A program made the translations under genes and the position numbers. A DNA stretch of 27,909 nucleotides from CAYXVU01 sp964468725 (GTDB lineage Bacteria > Acidobacteriota > Blastocatellia > UBA7656), in assembly GCA_964468725.1 (NCBI GenBank), contig CAYXVU010000060.1, forward strand, positions 1 through 27,909. The letters are read 5' to 3'. The notes below the pieces were generated by a model. That model searched no databases and was not told the DNA's origin. It was given only the letters and a program-made list of their open reading frames with translations. Positions within the stretch are counted from its first letter, which is position 1; the number at the start of each line of letters is the position of its first letter. Positions 16,515 through 23,525 of this stretch are shown here, piece by piece.

Positions 16515-17192
16515 ATAATCCTCCGTACCTCTTACTGATCGCTTTAGCCGTTCCTGCTATACGACGCTGCGATTAGTCATAGAATTGTGAAAGAGCAAAT
16601 AGCGGACGGCTGCCCGCCTGAGCGACCGGTTACCAGAGAGCAGCCCCGGAGCCTGCCGATCCCTCTATCGGCAACGGAAGAAGTCGTCGGAACCGTTGGA
16701 CTCCGCTACATGGCAATCAAAGATATGCATGAAAAACTGGGCTGCCGGAGACCTTGGCGTCAGTCCGTATGATGATGAATTGTCTGAGCTGTCTCCGCGA
16801 TCCTGCTGCCGGTCAAGCAGATTAGGAACCCTGACCGGCACTAATTATATAGAAACTTCTCGGATTTGCTATCTAATTTCAGGGATCAGAGAGAGGGCAA
16901 CGGAGAAGCGACAGAAGTATCGAAGTTTCAAACTACATCGAACACTGACAAATGAGCGCCGACTCAAAGCGCCGAAAGAACAGCCGACCAACAGCAGAGA
17001 CTGATCTGCGCCGAGCGTCAAATCGTGAATCCCGCGCCTGCCGACAGTGGGCTTACGCGCTATGTCACCTGTGACCTGACAGTTTTTGTAAGGCGAAAAT
17101 CGCATTGTGCCGCGCATTATCGCAAATACAGCACTTAGGACTACCCACGCAGGCCATTTCGTTTGGCACAGGTTTTGCCAATTCATCTGACG

Positions 17193-17208
17193 TAACTCGA
17201 AAGAGTTA
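17193..17208. other. GAAA-tetraloop hairpin next to the conserved-loop hairpin
   Basis: TAACTC (17193-17198), GAAA (17199-17202), GAGTTA (17203-17208): a six-pair perfect stem with a GNRA tetraloop on the plus strand. With a two-base bulge it can be extended by CG pairs. It ends six bases before the first conserved-loop hairpin. GNRA loops often make tertiary contacts in structured RNAs; on the minus strand the loop would be TTTC, which favours a plus-strand RNA reading. Chance occurrence of a short hairpin cannot be excluded. Confidence 0.4.
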
Positions 17209-17213
17209 TACGG

Positions 17214-17243
17214 TGACCGAGGCAACGGGGGCTGCGTCGGTCA
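17214..17243. repeat. Conserved-loop hairpin, copy 1
   Basis: Stem TGACCGA (17214-17220) / TCGGTCA (17237-17243), seven perfect pairs, closing GGCAACGGGGGCTGCG (17221-17236). Inside, GCA and TGC can form three more pairs beyond a G/G mismatch, leaving ACGGGGGC as loop. The 16-nt apical part is identical to copy 2 at 17297-17312 while the stem sequence differs. Confidence 0.7.
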
Positions 17244-17285
17244 TCGTGCAATGAGAGAAGCGACAGACAGAAGTAGTAAAAAACG

Positions 17286-17323
17286 GAAGGGAATGAGGCA
17301 ACGGGGGCTGCGTCATTCCCTTC
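17286..17323. repeat. Conserved-loop hairpin, copy 2; probable radA terminator on the minus strand
   Basis: Stem GAAGGGAATGA (17286-17296) / TCATTCCCTTC (17313-17323), eleven perfect pairs, around the same apical sequence GGCAACGGGGGCTGCG (17297-17312). On the minus strand the stem is followed, after CG, by six T, the form of an intrinsic terminator, about 70 bases after the radA stop codon. It lies 76 bases from copy 1. Confidence 0.7.
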
Positions 17324-17391
17324 TATTCTATTTTGTTCTAGTCTCGCTGCACCGCGCTTTGCCAAACCCGTTTTCAATCCAAAACGAGAGA

Positions 17392-18771
17392 TTAAAAGAG
17401 CGCTTCTATCGCATCGGCGACGCTCTTCACGCCGATGATGTCAATGCCGTCATCATAGTCCAAACCTGTGGCGTTGCCTTGCGGCAGGATGCAGCGTTTG
17501 AAGCCCATAGCATAGGCTTCGCGCACCCGCACCGACGCTTGATTGGTGGCGCGCACCTCTCCGGCCAAGCCGACTTCGCCGAAGACCGCTGCTTGACTAT
17601 CGAGCGGCAGGTTGCGATAGCTCGACGCGATGGCGGCGACGATGCCTAAATCCGCAGCCGGTTCGTCAATCGTCATCCCGCCCGCAACATTGACGAAGAC
17701 ATCATCACCGAGAACATTCATCCCGACGCGCTTCTCTAACATCGCCATCAAGAGCGCAACGCGATTTTGATCTACGCCCTGCGTCATGCGCCGCCCCGTG
17801 CCGTATTGGTTGGCGGTCACCAATGCCTGAATCTCGACCAGCAAGGGGCGCGTGCCTTCCATGCAAGCGGTGACGACCGAACCCGATACCCCCACCGGCC
17901 TTTCATTGAGAAATAGCCCCGAAGGGTTCAACACCGGAACCAATCCCGCACCCGTCATCTCGAAGATGCCGAGTTCGTTAGCCGCGCCGAAGCGATTCTT
18001 CACGGCGCGAATGATGCGATGATTGTGATGGCGCTCGCCTTCGAAATAGAGCACGGTATCCACAATATGTTCGAGCGCTTTCGGCCCCGCGATGGTGCCT
18101 TCTTTGGTGACGTGGCCGATTAAAAAGACGGGAATAGTACGATTCTTTGCCAGCATTAAGAACTGTCCCGCGACTTCACGCACTTGCGACACGGAGCCGG
18201 GCGCGGATTCGAGTTTCATCGAAAAGACGGTCTGTACGGAATCCACAACGATGGCCAGAGGTTCGAGGCGATCAATCTCTTCAAAGATGCGTTCCAGACA
18301 GGTCTCCGGCAACAGATATAGCCCCTGCGGGTGAATGCCCAGGCGTTCGCCGCGCAGTTTGATCTGTCGCTCGCTCTCTTCGGCAGAGACATACAAGACT
18401 TTGCCATAGGTCTGAGTGAGTTTGTCCGACACCTGCGTAAGCAGGGTACTTTTGCCAATTCCCGGATCGCCACCGATAAGGGTGAGCGAACCGGGCACGA
18501 TGCCGCCGCCTAGCACGCGGTCGAACTCCGGGATGCCGCTCGATTGCCGCGCTTCATCCTGACTCTCAATCTCTTCATAGGCGACGGGCGCGACTTTGCG
18601 CATGCGAAACATTCCGCCGCGCGGCGAGGCGTCGGGCGCGAGGCTATGAGCTTTCTCCTCGACCAGCGAATTCCAGTTGCCGCATTCCGGGCACTTGCCC
18701 ATCCAACGGGGTTGCTGCGCGCCGCATTCCTGACAGACAAAAACGGTTCGTGAACTCTTTGACTTGGCCAT
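17392..18771 (-). CDS. radA: DNA repair protein RadA
   Basis: 459 residues, typical. RecA-like ATPase that processes recombination intermediates (branch migration) in DNA repair. An N-terminal C4 zinc finger is visible (C13, C16, C27, C30). Walker A is GGDPGIGKST (100-109), Walker B is in LAIVVDSVQTVFS, and the RadA-specific KNRFG motif occurs in AVKNRFGAANELGIFEM. The C-terminal Lon-protease-like domain includes GGMTIDEPAADLGIVAAIASS. A purine-rich AAAGGAAA supports ATG 18771, and a -35/-10 pair lies upstream (18823-18851). Divergent from the M1-like gene. Confidence 0.97.
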   Translation of the reverse strand: MAKSKSSRTVFVCQECGAQQPRWMGKCPECGNWNSLVEEKAHSLAPDASPRGGMFRMRKVAPVAYEEIESQDEARQSSGIPEFDRVLGGGIVPGSLTLIGGDPGIGKSTLLTQVSDKLTQTYGKVLYVSAEESERQIKLRGERLGIHPQGLYLLPETCLERIFEEIDRLEPLAIVVDSVQTVFSMKLESAPGSVSQVREVAGQFLMLAKNRTIPVFLIGHVTKEGTIAGPKALEHIVDTVLYFEGERHHNHRIIRAVKNRFGAANELGIFEMTGAGLVPVLNPSGLFLNERPVGVSGSVVTACMEGTRPLLVEIQALVTANQYGTGRRMTQGVDQNRVALLMAMLEKRVGMNVLGDDVFVNVAGGMTIDEPAADLGIVAAIASSYRNLPLDSQAAVFGEVGLAGEVRATNQASVRVREAYAMGFKRCILPQGNATGLDYDDGIDIIGVKSVADAIEALF

Positions 18772-18822
18772 ACCATTTCCTTTCGCTGAGGGTTCACCCG
18801 CTGGTGAGCCTCGATGGCTCAG

Positions 18823-18851
18823 ATTCTAATTGCCTTGCAAGCCATAGACAA
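18823..18851 (-). promoter_or_regulatory. Candidate sigma70-type promoter for radA
   Basis: On the minus strand TTGTCT (18851-18846), a 17-base spacer, then TAGAAT (18828-18823). Four of six and five of six matches to the -35/-10 consensus with ideal spacing, about 50 bases upstream of the radA start. A short GAGCC/GGCTC hairpin follows in the leader. Acidobacterial promoter consensus is assumed to be close to that of E. coli. Confidence 0.45.
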
Positions 18852-18965
18852 ACAGAGAAGCCGTCCGGTAAAGTTCGGCGCAAGAAAGCGGCTCCGCTGC
18901 ATTCGCCCATCGGATTCTTTGCGCAATCAGCGCGGGGAACCCTACTAGAACGCGCGCAAGCGCAG

Positions 18966-18974
18966 TGCTATAGT
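18966..18974 (+). promoter_or_regulatory. Candidate extended -10 element for the M1-like gene
   Basis: TGCTATAGT fits the extended -10 form TGnTATAAT with one mismatch, 41 bases before the start codon. The -35 region (around 18946) is poor, as is usual for extended -10 promoters. It lies in the 244-base divergent interval with radA. Confidence 0.35.
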
Positions 18975-19015
18975 TACTTTCGCGGACGTCTCAGACTACA
19001 AGGAAGCAAGACAGA

Positions 19016-21037
19016 ATGATGAAGAGAATCAAGATTGCAACGGCGCTGGTCGGCCTGTTCTTTGCGCTGGCCTGTGTGCAAGTCCCCAACCTCTATGCGC
19101 AAAGCGAGTCAAGCGGAACGCTCGACGTTCTGAAATATAAGATCAATGCCGAGATTCTGCCGGAGACTAACACCCTCAAAGCGCAAACAGCGGTCACCTT
19201 CAAAGCCTTGAAACAGACGCAATCGGCAGTCTTCGAAATGAATGGCTCACTGGCAATTACCAGCGTGCTGGCTCCTGATGGCAAGACGCAACTTCAGTTT
19301 GTACAAGATCGGGTCAACGAATTAACCGTCAAAGTCAATCTCGGCCAATTGTATCAACCGGGCTCGGAAATCACTCTGACCTTCACCTATGCCGGGGCAT
19401 TGGCAACTTCGGAAGGCGGGCCGCTGCCGGATCGCAAGTTGGCCTATGTCGGAACCGATGGCAGCTATCTGTTTTACGCCTCACGATGGTTCCCTTTTCA
19501 TGAATACGCCGCTGATCGCGCCACATCGGAGGTCACCTTCACCGTACCCGCCGCTTGGACGGTTGCCGGGCACAGTTCGGTTCCCGTCGTTACGGCAACC
19601 ACCAAAGATAATCGTAAAAGTCTCACCTTTGTTGAAAATCAGCCTGTCTTGATCGGTTCATTCGCCGCCGGCCCGTTTATCACCCGCACCATTACCTCCG
19701 GCGGCATACAGATTGACCTCTATGCGACGCCGGGCAGCGAGTCTCGTCTGGAAGAGTACGGCAAAGAGTTCGCGCAAATCCTGCAATTTTATAGTTCGAA
19801 GTTCAGCCCCTTTGAATTCGGACCTCGTTACGTCGTCGCCGAAGTGGATGACGAAACGCTCGATTCCTATAGCGGCCCCGGCATCACCTTCATCCCGCGT
19901 CACACCTTGACTTCGGACAAAGCGCTGCCGGTGGATGAGATCGCACGCGAAGCAGCTTATCAATGGTGGGGGCAAGCGGTCGGACTGAAGAGTTTCGATG
20001 ACGCCTGGCTATCACAAGGCTTGGCGCAGTATTCCGCCGTTTTATACCGCGAGTCGCAACAAAGCGCGGCTGAATTTCAAGCGACGCTGGCCGAAATTCT
20101 CGAACTTGCGCTGGCCTTCGAGCAAGAAGCCTCAATCGCTCGCGCCCCGACGCAGATCAACGATCAGTCTCCGGCCTTTCGCTCGATCATCTTCTACAAA
20201 GGCGCTTACGTCCTCCACATGCTGCGCGACACCATTGGCGACGATCAGTTCTTCAATGCCTTGAAGACCTATTATTCGACCTACAAAGGCAAGAACGCCA
20301 GCATTGACGATTTCGAAGCGGTGGCCGAAAAGGTTGGCGGCAATCTGCGCGGTTTCTTCGGTCTGTGGGTAGACTCGACGGGGGTGCCCGAATTCACCGT
20401 CGAATATAAGATCATTCGCACCAAAGAAGGCAAGTTCAAGGTGCGCGGCACGCTGCGGCAGAATATTGATTCGTTTCGCGGCAAAGTCACACTGGCGATG
20501 GAAGCCGAAGGCGGACGCGAAGCCCGCACAACAGTTGACTTGCGCGGCACCTCTGCGGATTTCGATCTGTCATCGGACGGCAAGCCGCTTGATGTCATCA
20601 TTGACCCCGATAATCGTTATTTGAGAATTTCCGAATCCCTGCGCAGTTCGGTCATCGTGCGCCGCGGCTTGCAACACTTCGAGCGCGAAGAGTATGCCGA
20701 AGCCGAAGAGCAGTTTCGCGCCGCTCTCAAACTCAATCCGCGTTCATCCTGGGCGTGGTACAATCTCGCCTTGCTCTACATGGAGCAGCGCAATTGGAGC
20801 AAAGCGCGGGAATACTTCACCGAAGCCCTCAACGGCGATTTGGAACCGGGGTGGCTCGAAGTTTGGTCGTATATCTATCGCGGCAACGCCTATGATGCGG
20901 AAGGCAACCGCGAACGTGCCGTCGCCGAATACACCAAAGCGAAAGAGAGCGGCAACGATTACAACGGCGCACAAAAAGCGGTTGAGAAGTATCTTGGTCA
21001 ACCCTACAAACGTGAGCGCTCAACAACAACGAACTAA
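19016..21037 (+). CDS. Secreted M1-peptidase-like protein with TPRs, zinc site lost
   Basis: 673 residues. A signal peptide (about 1-28: KRIKIATALVGLFFALACVQVPNLYAQ) is followed by an M1-type N-terminal beta domain with GALATSEGGPLPDRKLAYVGTDGSY. The catalytic helix region reads AREAAYQWWGQAVGLKSFDDAWLSQGLAQYSA: R311-E312-A313-A314-Y315 replaces HExxH and Q334 replaces the third ligand Glu in WL-x-E-G. Only E312 remains. A helical C-terminal part and TPR-like repeats (about 555-660, for example YAEAEEQFRAALKLNP and WSKAREYFTEAL) follow. Fold is inferred as M1-like but catalysis as an aminopeptidase is unlikely; a binding or scaffold role in the periplasm is a guess. AAGGAAG (19000-19006) supports ATG 19016. 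Confidence 0.85.
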   Translation: MMKRIKIATALVGLFFALACVQVPNLYAQSESSGTLDVLKYKINAEILPETNTLKAQTAVTFKALKQTQSAVFEMNGSLAITSVLAPDGKTQLQFVQDRVNELTVKVNLGQLYQPGSEITLTFTYAGALATSEGGPLPDRKLAYVGTDGSYLFYASRWFPFHEYAADRATSEVTFTVPAAWTVAGHSSVPVVTATTKDNRKSLTFVENQPVLIGSFAAGPFITRTITSGGIQIDLYATPGSESRLEEYGKEFAQILQFYSSKFSPFEFGPRYVVAEVDDETLDSYSGPGITFIPRHTLTSDKALPVDEIAREAAYQWWGQAVGLKSFDDAWLSQGLAQYSAVLYRESQQSAAEFQATLAEILELALAFEQEASIARAPTQINDQSPAFRSIIFYKGAYVLHMLRDTIGDDQFFNALKTYYSTYKGKNASIDDFEAVAEKVGGNLRGFFGLWVDSTGVPEFTVEYKIIRTKEGKFKVRGTLRQNIDSFRGKVTLAMEAEGGREARTTVDLRGTSADFDLSSDGKPLDVIIDPDNRYLRISESLRSSVIVRRGLQHFEREEYAEAEEQFRAALKLNPRSSWAWYNLALLYMEQRNWSKAREYFTEALNGDLEPGWLEVWSYIYRGNAYDAEGNRERAVAEYTKAKESGNDYNGAQKAVEKYLGQPYKRERSTTTN

Positions 21038-21061
21038 GCGACCCAACACCGAAACCTACCG

Positions 21062-21104
21062 AACAAGCTCCGCGATTTTTACCTAAACAATCGCGGAGCT
21101 TGTT
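21062..21104 (+). terminator. Strong hairpin downstream of the M1-like gene
   Basis: AACAAGCTCCGCGATT (21062-21077) and AATCGCGGAGCTTGTT (21089-21104) form a perfect 16-pair stem with an 11-base loop, 25 bases after the stop codon at 21035-21037. The stem ends in A/T pairs and is followed by one T, then CAC, so the U-run is short; it may act as a terminator on either strand. Confidence 0.75.
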
Positions 21105-21174
21105 TCACAAAGGGCAGATCTTTTCCTTCTCTGCTTTCATTGCGAAACATCAACGGAGAAGGTTGCAGCCAGGC

Positions 21175-21690
21175 GCACGCCACCCCTGCAACTAGCGCAA
21201 TACCGAGTTGCCTTCGTGACCAATATCGTCGCCTTCGGCCCCACACAAAAGGATGCCGATGATTGTTCCAATACTCTGGAGCCGCTTCCACTTCCCTCGC
21301 CACCTGCTCCCCTGTCTCAAACCGCCTCCCTTTCAGTGCTAGCGAGCGCAGCGCCTATCCACCGCGGCTCGATCAAGTTCAGGTAGGCGACGTATTTCGG
21401 CTGAAAGACAAAGTCCCATCGCGGATGATGCAACGAAAACAACAATACGTCCGGCGCTTGATGCGCCTTCAAGTGATCCAAGATTGCGGAGACTCGCTTG
21501 GCCTTCGCTGGTACCCAGTCAGCGACTCACTCAAGGAAGTCAACCCAGTTGGCCGCTATCCGCCGAGGGTAGTCTCTTGTGGATGCCCCGCCACTACGCG
21601 TCGCCCAGCATAGCTCTTAGCCGAGCCTGGCCTCATCTGAATACCAGCAAACTTTTGTACAGGCTCTTGGCTTTGCTCACGGTTGGATGT
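21175..21690 (-). pseudogene. Degenerate IS630-family transposase
   Basis: Translating the minus strand gives IS630-like pieces in different frames. Near 21600-21530: ANWVDFLE then an in-frame TGA stop (21527-21529). Downstream in the same frame: SAILDHLKAHQAPDVLLFSLHHP, RWDFVFQPKYVAYLNLIEPRW, containing the second catalytic Asp segment (D-x-L-x-x-H) and the third-acid E in LNLIE, then a stop at 21317-21319. In another frame (21303 down) YWNNHRHPFVWGRRRRYW matches the usual C-terminal end. Upstream, MRPGSAKSYAG resembles the DEMGP-type segment. Stops and frameshifts show it is dead. Element ends were not found. The family call rests on remembered motif patterns. Confidence 0.8.
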
Positions 21691-21752
21691 CAACGGCAAC
21701 CTCTCTTGCGCCAGTAGTACACAGGTAGAGCGTCATCATGGCCAACTAATCG

Positions 21753-21782
21753 TTGACGCTCCAAAAGGGCCTTTGCTAGTAT
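21753..21782 (+). promoter_or_regulatory. Candidate promoter of tRNA-Ala
   Basis: TTGACG (21753-21758), an 18-base spacer, then TAGTAT (21777-21782). Five of six and four of six consensus matches, ending 53 bases before the tRNA 5' end. It overlaps an 8-pair inverted repeat, GAGCGTCA (21728-21735) / TGACGCTC (21754-21761). Confidence 0.45.
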
Positions 21783-21835
21783 GTCGGTGCGTCAAAAGAG
21801 CCTAGTAGTCGCAATTGCTCTTCAACTATTCAGAT

Positions 21836-21908
21836 GGGGCTATAGCTCAGCTGGGAGAGCGCATGACTGGCAGTCATGAGGCCGTCGGTTCGAGCCCGAC
21901 TAGCTCCA
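21836..21908 (+). tRNA. tRNA-Ala (anticodon GGC)
   Basis: All arms fold. Acceptor GGGGCTA / TAGCTCC with one G-T pair, discriminator A at 21908. D arm GCTC/GAGC. Anticodon stem CATGA/TCATG with loop CTGGCAG, anticodon GGC at 21869-21871, reading GCC alanine codons. T arm GTCGG/CCGAC with loop TTCGAGC. 73 nt, CCA not encoded. Follows an IS630 relic. Confidence 0.95.
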
Positions 21909-21930
21909 CTTTTCCTTTCAACAACTTACC

Positions 21931-21950
21931 GCTACCTTCGGGTAGCTTTT
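21931..21950 (+). terminator. Intrinsic terminator of tRNA-Ala
   Basis: GCTACC, TTCG tetraloop, GGTAGC, then TTTT (21947-21950). A six-pair stem with a stable UUCG-type loop and a T-run, 23 bases after the tRNA. Confidence 0.8.
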
Positions 21951-22050
21951 CCTATTTAACGTGAGCCAGCAAAACGCGGACGATACCTTCGCTTATGAAG
22001 ATCAACTACTTACGCGGTTATTTTCATAGTAGTTCGACATAAAAGCGCGA

Positions 22051-23301
22051 CTAGTCTTCGTCCGTCTCACGTCTTGACCGTGGCAAAGCCGACGCTAGTG
22101 CATGGAACTGCGTGATGGCGCTGTAGGCCCCCAGACCGATGCCTTTGGCGAGTTGGTCCAACTCGACCATGTTATGCGCCAGAAAGATCAGCACGGAGCC
22201 ATCGTTCGGATCGGCTTGCCACCATCCGCCGTAGGCCCCCGGCCATCCCACCGCGCCCACGCCACCTCCACACAGAGTCGGCACCGCCTTCTCAGGCTCG
22301 ATCACCACTGCGACGCCCATCCCGAATCCGTGACCCGCGGCGAACAGCTGCATTCCTAACATTTTGGACTCGCTGCGTTGGCGCTTGGTCAGGCGGTTGG
22401 AGGCCATTAGCGCGAAAGTGTCGGGCCGTAACAGCCGCACGCCATCCACAGTACCCACCCCTAAGAACATCCGCGCAAAGGCGAGATAGTTGTCCACCGT
22501 CGACCAAAGACCCTGGCCGCCAGAGACATAGGCCATATCCTTTGGCCGCTCTGGTATCGTCGCGCCGCCCGGAGCGGAGAGGAGCGCTTTCAGACGACCC
22601 GCATCGTCGAAGCCGTACATCCCAGCCCGTCGGCCCCGCTTCTCGTGGGAGAGGGTGAAGCCGGTGTCCCTCATCCCCAACGGGCCGAAAATCCGGCGCT
22701 CAAGCACGTCGCCGAGAGGAGCGTCTTCCATGCGCGCGATGAGCAACCCAAGTAGATCGGTTGAGTGGCCATAGTGGAATGCAGTCCCCGGCTGATCGAT
22801 CAACGGCAGCGCGGCGAGCCCTGCGATCCAGTCATCAGGTGCTACCTCACTATCAATATCGCCGCCCAGCGCCTCTTTGAATGCCCTCGCGAGAGGGCCA
22901 GGGTGAAAGTCCCCGTAGGTAATGCCCGACCGGTGGGTCAGCAGGTCGTCGAAGGTGATCGGTCGTTGGGCAGGCTCGGTCTCCCCAATCGAACCCTTGG
23001 GCGAGCGCAGGACAGACATCTTAGAAAACTCAGGCGCCCAACGGGTGATCGGATCGTCCAACGCGAACCGGCCATCCTCCATCAGCATGAGCGCTGCCGT
23101 GGAGGTGATCGGCTTCGTCATCGAAGCGATGCGGAACAGGGTGTCGCGCTCAATCATCAACTTGGCTTCCGCATCCCGCCAACCCACACACGCGCTCTGA
23201 ACCACCTTGCCATCACGCCAAACGAGCGTCGCCGCGCCAGCCAGAGCGCCAGCCTCGACGATCTCTAAGATGGCGGTCGTGACCGGGTCTTCCATTTTCA
23301 T
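22051..23301 (-). CDS. Serine beta-lactamase-like hydrolase (class C / EstB-type)
   Basis: 416 residues. Serine hydrolase of the beta-lactamase/transpeptidase-like fold. FRIASMTKPITS holds the nucleophile motif S60-M61-T62-K63. FHYGHSTDLLGLL holds the Tyr motif Y177-G-H-S in the common YxH/N form. A late GGGVGAVGWPGAYGG (about residue 340) stands in for the usual HTG/KTG-like motif. No N-terminal signal peptide, so a cytosolic esterase or peptidase is as likely as a lactamase; clinical-type lactamase activity should not be assumed. GGAG before ATG 23301 supports the start. Divergent in position from the tRNA, no operon partner. Confidence 0.85.
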   Translation of the reverse strand: MKMEDPVTTAILEIVEAGALAGAATLVWRDGKVVQSACVGWRDAEAKLMIERDTLFRIASMTKPITSTAALMLMEDGRFALDDPITRWAPEFSKMSVLRSPKGSIGETEPAQRPITFDDLLTHRSGITYGDFHPGPLARAFKEALGGDIDSEVAPDDWIAGLAALPLIDQPGTAFHYGHSTDLLGLLIARMEDAPLGDVLERRIFGPLGMRDTGFTLSHEKRGRRAGMYGFDDAGRLKALLSAPGGATIPERPKDMAYVSGGQGLWSTVDNYLAFARMFLGVGTVDGVRLLRPDTFALMASNRLTKRQRSESKMLGMQLFAAGHGFGMGVAVVIEPEKAVPTLCGGGVGAVGWPGAYGGWWQADPNDGSVLIFLAHNMVELDQLAKGIGLGAYSAITQFHALASALPRSRRETDED

Positions 23302-23446
23302 TTCAGCTCCATCCTGCGCTTCTCACGCCAAATTTATAGGCTGCTTTGATAGTGACCGAAAGTGCCTGGCTATGGTGTGCCCGTCAAAACCGAAACGCTT
23401 ATTCTGATAGTCTGTTTTTTCGGAGATAAAAAGGCAGGTAGAAATT

Positions 23447-23476
23447 AAAAGGAGAGGCCTGATGCCTCTCCTTTTT
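23447..23476 (-). terminator. Intrinsic terminator after the large secreted protein gene
   Basis: AAAAGGAGAGGC (23447-23458), 5-base loop, GCCTCTCCTTTT (23464-23475): a perfect 12-pair stem. On the minus strand it ends in TTTTAATTTC, on the plus strand in a five-T run, so it could work in both directions. It lies about 50 bases after the stop codon at 23526. Confidence 0.8.
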
Positions 23477-23485
23477 AGCAAAGGG

Positions 23486-23518
23486 CTGAAGGTGAAAAGG
23501 CGGCCCTTTCACCTTCAG
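23486..23518 (-). terminator. Second perfect hairpin, in tandem with the first
   Basis: CTGAAGGTGAAA (23486-23497) and TTTCACCTTCAG (23507-23518) form a 12-pair perfect stem with the loop AGGCGGCCC. It lies immediately after the stop codon, with no T-run of its own; with the next hairpin it forms a tandem 3' structure that could protect the mRNA end. Confidence 0.65.
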
Positions 23519-23525
23519 GGTGAAG

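Larger units (their letters stand above)
16515..17391. other. 877-nt region without a convincing gene, rich in repeats and hairpins
   Basis: This is the slot where Firmicutes carry disA. Frames at 16696-17004 (plus) and 16869-17225 (minus) have no ribosome sites, no recognisable motifs and atypical composition, so I do not call them. The region does hold two hairpins with an identical apical part (listed separately), a GNRA hairpin, and related words: GGCAACGG followed by AGAAGCGACAGAAGTA (16896-16919), which resembles AGAAGCGACAGACAGAAGTA (17256-17275). A noncoding RNA or decayed repeat array is possible. Confidence 0.5.

Noticed and set aside
16696..17004. 102-codon frame on the plus strand
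   Set aside because: Ser/Arg/Thr-rich, no ribosome site, no conserved pattern; region is better explained as noncoding.
22004..22034. AACTACT / AGTAGTT inverted repeat after the beta-lactamase-like gene
   Set aside because: Seven pairs with a 17-base loop and no T-run; too weak to call a terminator.
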